The position numbers were made by a program, and so were the translations under genes. Shown here piece by piece: positions 1-6,329 of a stretch of DNA of 7,243 bases. This stretch comes from an uncultured Acidobacteriota bacterium (GTDB lineage Bacteria > Acidobacteriota > Thermoanaerobaculia > UBA5066), in contig CALFNC010000295.1 of the NCBI GenBank assembly GCA_937902605.1, positions 1 through 7,243 of the forward strand, in the 5' to 3' direction. How positions within the stretch are numbered: position 1 is the stretch's first letter; every line of letters begins with the position of its first letter. The notes beneath the pieces were generated by a model. It was given only the letters and a program-made list of their open reading frames with translations, did no database searches and was not told where the DNA came from.

Positions 1-758
1 AGGTCCGGCCGATCATCACCAACGTCACGAACTTCACCCGTCCCATCGGAGACGCCCCGGCGCTGCTCTCGCTCGAGGAGGTGAGGACCCTCTTCCACGA
101 GTTCGGCCACGCGATCCACGGGATCGTTTCGAAGGTCCACTACCGGTCGACCGGCAGGACGCCCCGCGACTTCGTCGAGCTGCCGTCGCAGATCATGGAG
201 AACTGGGCGCTCGAGCCGGAGGTCCTGAAGGTCTACGCCAAGCACTGGAAGACGGGGGAGGTGATCCCCGCGTCGCTCGTCGATAAGATCCTCCGGGCCC
301 GGAAGTACGGCGAGGGGTTCCGGACGACCGAGTACATGGCCGCCGCCCTCCTGGACATGGACTGGCACACGCTGGCTGACACGAAAGTCCAGGACGCCAC
401 CGCGTTCGAGAAGGCGTCGCTCGCGAAGATGGGGCTGATGCCCGAGATCGTCGTCCGGTACAAGAGCCCCTATTTCAACCACGTCTTCGGCCCCGGCGGC
501 GGCTACTCGGCCGGCTATTACAGCTACCTCTGGAGCGAGGTGTTGGACGCCGACGCCTTCGCCGCCTTCAAGGAGAAAGGGATCTTCGACCCGGCCACGG
601 CGCGCTCGTTCCGGACCCTGCTCGCGAAGGGCGGGACCGAGGACGCCATGGCCCTCTTCAAGGAGTTCCGCGGCCGCGCGCCGTCGGTCGAGCCCCTCCT
701 CGAGAAGCGCGGGCTGGTCGCCCCGGCCGGCGCCGGGAAGCCGGCGAGCGGAAAGTAG
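1..758 (+). CDS. M3-family zinc metallopeptidase (Dcp/oligopeptidase A-like), C-terminal part
   Basis: This is the C-terminal 251 residues of a thimet-oligopeptidase-family (M3) peptidase. The frame is open from base 3, so the start lies off the left edge; the GTG at 81 is an internal codon. Family members run about 680-720 residues, so roughly a third is visible. The zinc site is present: HEFGH at 96-110 supplies two histidines and the catalytic Glu, and the Glu of the DFVE motif (codon 177-179) is the third ligand. Further on, PSQIMENWA, a YFNH histidine and the tyrosine-rich GGYSAGYYSYLW stretch match the substrate-binding loop of Dcp/PrlC enzymes. The family cleaves short peptides, removing dipeptides from C-termini (Dcp) or cutting internally (oligopeptidase A). 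The RDFVE and AGYYSYLW wording is closer to Dcp, but the subfamily is not settled without the N-terminus. Family call is very sure; cellular location cannot be judged here. Confidence 0.95.
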   Translation, partial: VRPIITNVTNFTRPIGDAPALLSLEEVRTLFHEFGHAIHGIVSKVHYRSTGRTPRDFVELPSQIMENWALEPEVLKVYAKHWKTGEVIPASLVDKILRARKYGEGFRTTEYMAAALLDMDWHTLADTKVQDATAFEKASLAKMGLMPEIVVRYKSPYFNHVFGPGGGYSAGYYSYLWSEVLDADAFAAFKEKGIFDPATARSFRTLLAKGGTEDAMALFKEFRGRAPSVEPLLEKRGLVAPAGAGKPASGK

Positions 759-836
759 GACAGGCCTGATGAGAGAGAGGCCCGGACGGACGTTGCCGCC
801 GGGCGCGTTCGCCACACCGGCCACACGGGCAATTGG

Positions 837-842
837 AAGGAG
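837..842 (+). promoter_or_regulatory. Ribosome binding site of the OmpA-family gene
   Basis: AAGGAG is a strong Shine-Dalgarno match. It directly abuts an ATG at 843 (zero spacing, unusable) and lies 9 bases before the in-frame ATG at 852, so it favours 852 as the true start. Confidence 0.8.
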
Positions 843-851
843 ATGCGATCC

Positions 852-2291
852 ATGAGAATGATGCGTACCCTGATCGTCTTCGTCGTCTGCATCGGCGTCG
901 TCGCTGCGGTCCCAGCCGCCGCACAGGCCGCGAAACAGACGGGACAGGCCCTGACCGCCGTCGAGTTCCCGGAACGGTACGGCGTGACCGTCCCGTTCGC
1001 CGCCACCGAACGTGCCCCGGCCAAGGCGTTCCTGGAGGCTTCCGTCAAGATCAAGGAAGGACAGGCCGCAATCGACCTCTCCTTCAAGCGGATGGCCCCG
1101 GCCCTCCTCTTCGGCGGGGAGGTCACGTCGTATGTCGTCTGGGCCGTCACCCGGGACGGGCTCGTCGAGAACCTCGGCGAACTCTGGGTCCGGGACGCGA
1201 GCGGCGGCGTCAGCGTCCGGACGGGGCAGAAGAACTTCGGCCTGATGGTGACGGCTGAGGCCCACCCGTTCGTGACGAAACCCTCGAGCCTTGTGATCTT
1301 CACGTCGCAGCCGGCGAGATCTGACTACGCGAAGAACTCCCCCGTCACCGTCTCCTCGTTCCGTCCGTCGCCGAAGAGCGATGTCGGGTCGATCGCCGGC
1401 CGGAAGTACGAGGACAAGAACCCGGTCGACCTCGTGCAGGCCGGCAAGATCCTCGCGCAGGCCGAGGCGCTGAACGCCGACGGGTCGAACGCCGAGAAGC
1501 TCCGGGAGGCAAGGACGAACCTCGCCCAGGCGACCAACTCGAACACCGGCGGCAGCTCGAAGGCAATGTTCGACTACGCCCGCCGCTCGATGGCCAAGTC
1601 GGGCGAGGCGATCCGCGACGCGGAGAAGCGGAAGGCCGAGCTGGACCGCCCAGCGGCGAAGGCGACGTCTGCCGAGGAGCAGGCCCGCCTGGCCGCCGAG
1701 GCGACGAAGCAGGCCGACATGGAGCGGGCCCTGACGGCCCAGGCTCTGAGCGAATCGGAGAAGGTGAAGGCGGCGCTGGCCGCCGAGGCCTCCCGGCTGG
1801 CGGGCGAGAAGGCCCGGCTCGAGACGGAGCAGGCCCGCCTCAAGGCGGAGCGCGACGCCCTCGCGGCCCGCCTATCGGGGGCTCTCGCGAAGGTCGCTGA
1901 GGTCAAAAATTCGGGCCGCGGCCTCATCCTGAGCCTTTCGTCCGGCATCCTCTTCGACATCAACAAGTCGGCCCTCAAGCCGGCCGCCCAGGTGACGCTG
2001 GCGAAGCTGGCAGGGATCCTCCTGATGATCCCCGACGTCAATCTCCGCGTGGAGGGGTACACCGACGCCTCCGGCAAGGAAACCGTGAACATGAAGCTGT
2101 CGAAGGCCCGGGCCGACTCCGTGGCCGCATTCCTGAAGGCCCAGGGGGTGGGCGAGACGCGGATGAAGGCCGAGGGGTACGGTCCCGCAAACCCGGTCTC
2201 CCCGAACGATACGTCGGCGAACAAGGCCAGAAACCGCCGGGTCGAGATCATCCTGGCCGAGGGCGAGATCAAGCCCGCGGTCGCCAAGTAG
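852..2291 (+). CDS. OmpA-family peptidoglycan-binding envelope protein
   Basis: A 479-residue exported protein counted from ATG 852, chosen because the AAGGAG at 837-842 is 9 bases upstream; ATG 843 is also in frame but too close to it. Residues 1-26 form a signal peptide (basic start, hydrophobic core, likely cut after AQA). Residues about 35-168 are a beta-rich module with a YVVWAVTRDG...LGELWV...FGLMVTAE pattern that I cannot assign to a named family. Residues about 193-267 are helical with LAQAEA/NLAQA repeats, resembling DUF4398-type regions. Residues about 273-352 are an Ala/Glu/Lys/Arg-rich coiled coil. Residues about 356-472 are an OmpA C-terminal domain, with FDINKS, EGYTD, LSKARA and NRRVEI. 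D405 and R420 match in spacing the Asp/Arg pair that binds diaminopimelate in OmpA homologues. No OmpA-type beta-barrel is present, so it is probably periplasmic and peptidoglycan-bound rather than a porin. It likely forms a single-gene transcript ending at the hairpin downstream. Confidence 0.93.
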   Translation: MRMMRTLIVFVVCIGVVAAVPAAAQAAKQTGQALTAVEFPERYGVTVPFAATERAPAKAFLEASVKIKEGQAAIDLSFKRMAPALLFGGEVTSYVVWAVTRDGLVENLGELWVRDASGGVSVRTGQKNFGLMVTAEAHPFVTKPSSLVIFTSQPARSDYAKNSPVTVSSFRPSPKSDVGSIAGRKYEDKNPVDLVQAGKILAQAEALNADGSNAEKLREARTNLAQATNSNTGGSSKAMFDYARRSMAKSGEAIRDAEKRKAELDRPAAKATSAEEQARLAAEATKQADMERALTAQALSESEKVKAALAAEASRLAGEKARLETEQARLKAERDALAARLSGALAKVAEVKNSGRGLILSLSSGILFDINKSALKPAAQVTLAKLAGILLMIPDVNLRVEGYTDASGKETVNMKLSKARADSVAAFLKAQGVGETRMKAEGYGPANPVSPNDTSANKARNRRVEIILAEGEIKPAVAK

Positions 2292-2313
2292 CAACTTTTC
2301 CAATTGGTTACGA

Positions 2314-2341
2314 AGAGACCCGGCCGGGTGGCCGGGTCTCT
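2314..2341 (+). terminator. Hairpin, probable transcription terminator after the OmpA-family gene
   Basis: The arms AGAGACCCGGCC (2314-2325) and GGCCGGGTCTCT (2330-2341) pair perfectly over 12 bp around the loop GGGT. It begins 22 bases after the stop codon and ends 42 bases before glmM, where a terminator would be expected. No run of T follows (the next bases are CAAGGC), so it is not a textbook intrinsic terminator. It could also act as an mRNA 3'-end stabiliser. Confidence 0.65.
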
Positions 2342-2367
2342 CAAGGCGTTGAAACGGCCCTATCGGC

Positions 2368-2373
2368 TAAACT
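2368..2373 (+). promoter_or_regulatory. Candidate -10 element for glmM (possible leaderless transcript)
   Basis: TAAACT fits the TAnnnT pattern of a -10 box and ends 10 bases before the glmM ATG at 2384. A start site 6-8 bases after it would leave almost no 5' leader. TTGAAA at 2349-2354 resembles a -35 box, but the 13-base gap is too short for a standard sigma-70 promoter. Support is indirect: a likely terminator precedes glmM and no Shine-Dalgarno is visible. Confidence 0.25.
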
Positions 2374-2383
2374 CGCTCCTTCG

Positions 2384-3709
2384 ATGACCCCCCTATTTGG
2401 AACCGACGGGATCCGGGGGGCGGCGGGACGACCACCGCTCGACCCCGACACCGTCTCCCGTATTGGCAGCGCGCTCGTCGCCTCGCTCCTCGATTCCGGC
2501 CACCGGACTCCGCCGATCCGGGTCGTCGTCGGCTGCGACACCCGCGAGTCGTCCCCCGGAATCGTCGCGTCCCTGAACGGCGGGATCCTCGCGGCCGGCG
2601 GGTCGATCCTGTTCGCGGGCGTCGTGCCAACTCCCGCGGTCGCCTACCTTGTGAGGACGCTGGGAGCCGATGCCGGGATCTCGGTCTCCGCGTCGCACAA
2701 CCCCTGGCAGGACAACGGCGTCAAGATCTTCTCCGACATAGGCCGGAAGCTCCCGGACGAGGTCGAGGCCGAGATCGAGGCCCTCATCGGCCAGGCCCGC
2801 TCCGTCCCTGCCGTGGGCGCGGAAATCAGCGCCGGAATGGCCGGGCGATACTTCGAGCACCTCGTCTCGACGCTCCCCTGCCGCCTCGATGGGATGCGGA
2901 TCGTCCTCGATGCCGCGAACGGGGCGGCTCATCGGGTCGCCGTCGACGCGTTCCGGAGCGCCGGGGCCGAGGTAATTCCGCTCTCGACGAGCCCCGACGG
3001 GCGAAACATCAACCACGACTGCGGCGCCCTCCACCCTGAGGGGATGGCCCGAAAGACCCGCGAGGCCGGGGCCGACCTCGGCCTGGCCCTCGACGGGGAC
3101 GCCGACCGGGCGATCGTCGCGGACGATCGAGGACAGGTCCTGGATGGCGACGAGATCCTCTACCTCTGGGCCCGCGAGCTGGTGAGGGAGGGAAAGAAGC
3201 CGACCGCGGTGGTCGGTACGGTCATGTCGAACCTCGGCCTCGAGCTGGCGCTCAGGGAGATCGGGATCCCGCTCCTCCGCGCCGCCGTCGGTGACCGGTA
3301 CGTCGCGGAGATGATGGAGAAGGAGAACGCCCTCCTCGGAGGCGAACAGTCGGGCCACCTGATCCGGACCGACCTGACCACCACCGGGGACGGCGTCCTG
3401 ACCGGGCTCCACGTCGCCGCCACGGTGGCCGTCGGCGGCCCACTCTCGAACCGGCCGCGAATCACGCGGGCCCCCCAGATTCTCCGGAACGTTCGGGTCC
3501 GAGAGAAACGACCGTTTCACCAGATCCCGGGCCTGACCGAGGAGCAGTCGCGCTGCGAGGCGCTCCTCGACGGGAAGGGGCGGATCCTCCTCCGCTACTC
3601 CGGGACCGAGGCGCTGGCCCGCGTCATGGTCGAGGGGACCGAGCCCGGTCTCGTCGAGACGGTCGCCGGCGCCCTGGCCCGCCGGATCGAGGAAGCGATC
3701 GGCGCCTGA
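2384..3709 (+). CDS. glmM: Phosphoglucosamine mutase
   Basis: A 441-residue cytoplasmic alpha-D-phosphohexomutase, close to the usual GlmM length of about 445. GlmM interconverts glucosamine-6-phosphate and glucosamine-1-phosphate, feeding UDP-GlcNAc for peptidoglycan and lipid A. The N-terminus LFGTDGIRG is the GlmM signature. The active-site loop SASHNP gives the phosphoserine at S104. The Mg-binding loop DGDADR is at residues 237-242, the sugar-specificity loop GEQSGH at 320-325, and the phosphate-binding loop RYSGTEALARVMVEG starts at R404. That last loop usually reads RPSGTEP; here it has Tyr405 and Ala410. The ATG at 2384 fits the family start exactly, yet no Shine-Dalgarno precedes it and no other in-frame start lies between the hairpin and this ATG. 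ppk1 follows after 34 bases with no terminator, suggesting one transcript. A phosphomannomutase/phosphoglucomutase role is the alternative, but the N-terminal motif and GEQSGH favour GlmM. Confidence 0.92.
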   Translation: MTPLFGTDGIRGAAGRPPLDPDTVSRIGSALVASLLDSGHRTPPIRVVVGCDTRESSPGIVASLNGGILAAGGSILFAGVVPTPAVAYLVRTLGADAGISVSASHNPWQDNGVKIFSDIGRKLPDEVEAEIEALIGQARSVPAVGAEISAGMAGRYFEHLVSTLPCRLDGMRIVLDAANGAAHRVAVDAFRSAGAEVIPLSTSPDGRNINHDCGALHPEGMARKTREAGADLGLALDGDADRAIVADDRGQVLDGDEILYLWARELVREGKKPTAVVGTVMSNLGLELALREIGIPLLRAAVGDRYVAEMMEKENALLGGEQSGHLIRTDLTTTGDGVLTGLHVAATVAVGGPLSNRPRITRAPQILRNVRVREKRPFHQIPGLTEEQSRCEALLDGKGRILLRYSGTEALARVMVEGTEPGLVETVAGALARRIEEAIGA

Positions 3710-3743
3710 AGGGCGTCCTTCGCCGGCAGGCGGGAAGACCTCG

Positions 3744-6008
3744 ATGACCATCCGGCACGAACAGCGTCCCCGGAAGCGGCGCGCGGCGCCGCTGGAGGTC
3801 GTCCCCGACGCTCCGGAGGCCGAGGACCGCCCCGAGCCGCCCCCCTCCGCCCCCGGCGCGCCGCGCCGAATGCTGAACCGGGAGCTGTCGTGGCTCGCCT
3901 TCAACGAGCGAGTCATCGAAGAGGCCCGCGACGCCCGGTGGCCGCTCCTCGAGCGGCTGAAGTTCCTGGCCATCAGCGAGACGAACCTCGACGAGTTCTT
4001 CATGATCCGCGTCTCGGCCCTTCGGGAACAGCGGGCGATCGAGAGCCTGGAGCGATCGGACGACGACCGGCTCGCGGCGGAGACGCTCGCCGAGATCCGG
4101 ACCGCCGTGGAGGCGATGGAGCAGGAGCAGACGGCCTGCCTCGTCGCCGACCTCCTCCCGAAGCTCGCCGGCACCGGCATCCGCGTCCTGACGTGGACCG
4201 ACCTCGACGAGGCGCAGCAGGCGGCCGCGGGAGCCTACTTCCGGTCGCACGTCCTCCCGGTCCTGACGCCGCTGGCCGTCGACCCGGGCCACCCGTTCCC
4301 CTTCCTATCGAACCTCTCGCTGAACCTCGCCATCGAGGTCAAGAGCGCCGAGAGCGGGCAGGTGAAGTTCGCCCGCCTCAAGATGCCGCCCGCCATCCCG
4401 CGGCTCCTGTCCCTGCGCGAGGTGGGCGAGGGGAAGAAGAAGATCCGGCCCGAGAAGGCCGACTTTCTCCTCCTAGAAAGCCTCGTCCAGGCGAACCTCG
4501 GCGAGCTGTTCCCCGGGCTCGAGATCCTCTCGTCGCATCTCTTCCGGATCACGCGCGACGCCGACATCGAGATCCAGGAGGACGAGGCCTCGGACCTCCT
4601 CGCCACGATCGAGCAGGAGGTCCGGCGGCGGAAGTTCGGCGCGGTCGTCCGCGTGGAGGTGGCGCCAAAGACCCCGAAGAAGATTCGCAAGCTTCTGATG
4701 CGCCAGCTCGAGGTGGGCGAGGGGGACGTCTACGAGGTCCACGGCCCGCTCGGTAGCGGCGACTTCTCCTCGCTCTGCCGTCTCGACCGGCCCGACCTGA
4801 AGGACGCCCCGTTCAGCCCGGCCCTCCCCCCGGCATTCACCGGCGACCGGTCGGTCTTCGAGGCGATCCGTTCCGGCGACATCCTGGTCCACCACCCGTA
4901 TGACTCCTTCGCGCCGGTCGTCGAGTTCATCGAGGAAGCCGCCGACGATTCGAAGACTCTCGCGATCAAGATGACTCTCTACCGGACCAGCGCCGACTCG
5001 CCACTGATCCAGGCGCTCATCCGCGCTGCCGAGGCGGGGAAGCAGGTGGCAGTGCTCGTCGAGCTGAAGGCCCGCTTCGACGAGGAGCAGAACATCGTCT
5101 GGGCGCGGGCGCTGGAGCAGGCAGGGGTCCACGTCGTCTACGGCGTCATGGGCCTGAAGACACACGGCAAGATCGCGCTCGTCGTCCGCCGCGAGAAGGA
5201 CGGCATCCGCCGCTACGTCCACCTCGGGACCGGAAACTACAACCCGTCGACCGCTCGCATCTACACCGACTTCGGTCTCTTCACGGTCCGCCCCGAGTTC
5301 GGCGAGGACGCGACCCGCCTCTTCAACGCGCTGACCGGCTTCGCCGCCACGACCTCCTTCTCGCGCCTCGTCACCGCGCCGAAGGACCTCCATGGCAAGG
5401 TGCTGGAGTGGATCGCCCGCGAGACCGCCCATGCCCGAGCGGGGCGCCCCAGCGGCATCCGCGCGAAGATGAACTCGCTGGTCGACTCTGCGGTTATCCG
5501 GGCGCTGTACGAGGCCTCGCGAGCCGGCGTGCCCATCGACCTGGTGGTCCGGGGCGTCTGCTGCCTGGCCCCTGGCGTGCCGGGTGTCTCCGAGAAGATC
5601 CGCGTCGTCTCGATCGTCGGCCGCTTCCTCGAGCACAGCCGCGTGTTCGCCTTCGAGAACGGAGGCGAGCAAGAGGTCTGGCTGTCGTCGGCCGACTGGA
5701 TGCCTCGGAACTTCTTCCGCCGTGTCGAGATTGCCTTCCCGGTCCTCGACCCCGACCTGGCCCGGAGGGTCCGCGAAGAGATCTTCGACGTCGCGCTCGC
5801 CGACAACGTGAACGCGCGCATCCTGGCCTCCGACGGCACCTACACTCGGCGGGTGCGGCGGGAGGGCGAAAGCCCCGTCGACTCGCAGGCCCAGCTGCTG
5901 GACCTCGCGCGCCGGAGGGTCCAGCGCGCGGCGGAGGTGTTCGAGAACCGCGGGCTCGACATCCTGGAAGCCCCCGCCCCGGCGATCGACCCGGACGAGG
6001 GGCGCTGA
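3744..6008 (+). CDS. ppk1: Polyphosphate kinase 1
   Basis: A 754-residue polyphosphate kinase, which reversibly moves the gamma-phosphate of ATP onto a polyphosphate chain through a phosphohistidine. The order is a 42-residue Arg/Pro-rich extension, the N-terminal helical domain opening with LNRELSWLAFNERV (about 43-150), the middle head domain (about 155-340), then the two phospholipase-D-like catalytic domains (about 365-535 and 540-715). The autophosphorylated histidine (E. coli H435) is H474 in LKTHGK. The second essential histidine (E. coli H592) is H631 in FLEHSR. R414 (TLYRT) and R444 (KARFDEE) match the Mg-coordinating arginines, with the same 30-residue spacings as in E. coli. Conserved homology starts at M43 (ATG 3870), which has no ribosome binding site. 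ATG 3744 has only a weak GGGAAG upstream, so the start is less sure than the function. It is probably co-transcribed with glmM and ends 19 bases from the convergent gene. Confidence 0.97.
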   Translation: MTIRHEQRPRKRRAAPLEVVPDAPEAEDRPEPPPSAPGAPRRMLNRELSWLAFNERVIEEARDARWPLLERLKFLAISETNLDEFFMIRVSALREQRAIESLERSDDDRLAAETLAEIRTAVEAMEQEQTACLVADLLPKLAGTGIRVLTWTDLDEAQQAAAGAYFRSHVLPVLTPLAVDPGHPFPFLSNLSLNLAIEVKSAESGQVKFARLKMPPAIPRLLSLREVGEGKKKIRPEKADFLLLESLVQANLGELFPGLEILSSHLFRITRDADIEIQEDEASDLLATIEQEVRRRKFGAVVRVEVAPKTPKKIRKLLMRQLEVGEGDVYEVHGPLGSGDFSSLCRLDRPDLKDAPFSPALPPAFTGDRSVFEAIRSGDILVHHPYDSFAPVVEFIEEAADDSKTLAIKMTLYRTSADSPLIQALIRAAEAGKQVAVLVELKARFDEEQNIVWARALEQAGVHVVYGVMGLKTHGKIALVVRREKDGIRRYVHLGTGNYNPSTARIYTDFGLFTVRPEFGEDATRLFNALTGFAATTSFSRLVTAPKDLHGKVLEWIARETAHARAGRPSGIRAKMNSLVDSAVIRALYEASRAGVPIDLVVRGVCCLAPGVPGVSEKIRVVSIVGRFLEHSRVFAFENGGEQEVWLSSADWMPRNFFRRVEIAFPVLDPDLARRVREEIFDVALADNVNARILASDGTYTRRVRREGESPVDSQAQLLDLARRRVQRAAEVFENRGLDILEAPAPAIDPDEGR

Positions 6009-6027
6009 CCAGCCGCCGGGGCCGGAG

Positions 6028-6243
6028 CTACCGTTCCAGCTCGAACCCCGGAAGGGCCGTGAGGATCGGCTCCTGCGCCAGGAGAACCGTCTCGGCGACC
6101 GGGAGGAGCATCGGGTGCGTGTTCGAGCCGAACGCGATGTGGACCTCGTAGAACCCGAGCGGGGAGACGGCGATCAGCGTCCCGGGGACCCTCTTCAGCT
6201 CCGCCATCGGGCTCGTGACGTAGACCTTCGTCGGGATGTCCAT
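6028..6243 (-). CDS. Conserved-looking 71-residue protein of unknown function
   Basis: A small gene I cannot assign to a family. It is likely real: AGGAG (complement of 6251-6255) sits 7 bases before its ATG, the third codon positions are GC-rich like its neighbours, and it exactly fills the space between ppk1 and the regulator gene. The protein has no signal peptide, no membrane segment and no cysteine. It alternates short hydrophobic and polar runs (KVYVTS, GTLIAVS, GFYEVHIAFG, ETVLLAQ) broken by Pro and Gly, which suggests a compact beta-rich fold of the small-barrel or PilZ/SH3 size class; that is inference only. The C-terminus is Pro-Gly-Phe-Glu-Leu-Glu-Arg. It lies 86 bases downstream of the sigma-54 activator on the same strand and may share its transcript or use its own promoter. 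Its stop is 19 bases from that of the convergent ppk1. Confidence 0.75.
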   Translation of the reverse strand: MDIPTKVYVTSPMAELKRVPGTLIAVSPLGFYEVHIAFGSNTHPMLLPVAETVLLAQEPILTALPGFELER

Positions 6244-6250
6244 GCCGTCT

Positions 6251-6255
6251 CTCCT
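6251..6255 (-). promoter_or_regulatory. Ribosome binding site of the 71-residue gene
   Basis: The minus strand reads AGGAG 7 bases before the ATG at 6243. This is near-ideal spacing and is the best single reason to accept this small gene and its start. Confidence 0.75.
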
Positions 6256-6269
6256 ATGCCGTTCCGGCG

Positions 6270-6275
6270 ATTCTA
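6270..6275 (-). promoter_or_regulatory. Candidate -10 element for the 71-residue gene
   Basis: The minus strand reads TAGAAT, one mismatch from TATAAT, 26 bases before the start codon; this would give a leader of about 20 bases containing the AGGAG. No credible -35 box lies 16-18 bases upstream. The 10-bp palindrome CCGGCGCCGG (6278-6287) sits immediately upstream and could be an operator, though such GC palindromes are common in GC-rich DNA. Weak call. Confidence 0.25.
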
Positions 6276-6329
6276 GACCGGCGCCGGACGCGACCCCGTA
6301 CGTTTAGGGACGGTCCTGAAAATTGTGTA

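Noticed and set aside
763..782. Possible terminator hairpin after the M3 peptidase gene (GGCCT ... AGGCC).
   Set aside because: Only 5 bp of stem around a 10-base loop, with no T run; expected by chance in GC-rich DNA.
784..796. A GG...GC pair before the OmpA-family gene resembling a sigma-54 -24/-12 promoter, tempting because a sigma-54 activator lies in the window.
   Set aside because: The gap between GG and GC is 9 bases, whereas sigma-54 promoters need 10, and the flanking bases match the consensus poorly.
843..851. ATG 843 as the start of the OmpA-family protein.
   Set aside because: It abuts the AAGGAG with no spacing, while ATG 852 is 9 bases away and still gives a complete signal peptide.
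830..2307. CAATTGG occurring just before (830-836) and just after (2301-2307) the OmpA-family gene, as possible flanking repeats of a mobile unit.
   Set aside because: Only 7 shared bases, no extended similarity, no transposase and no compositional change in the gene.
2393..4180. A 595-codon open frame on the minus strand opposite glmM and the start of ppk1.
   Set aside because: It lies wholly antisense to two confidently identified enzymes, has the low-complexity Arg/Gly/Pro composition of a high-GC shadow frame, and matches no domain I recognise.
4473..5672. A 399-codon open frame on the minus strand within ppk1.
   Set aside because: It is antisense to the conserved PPK1 core. Its composition (Asp/Val/Arg/Gly-rich, no motifs) follows from the codon structure of ppk1.
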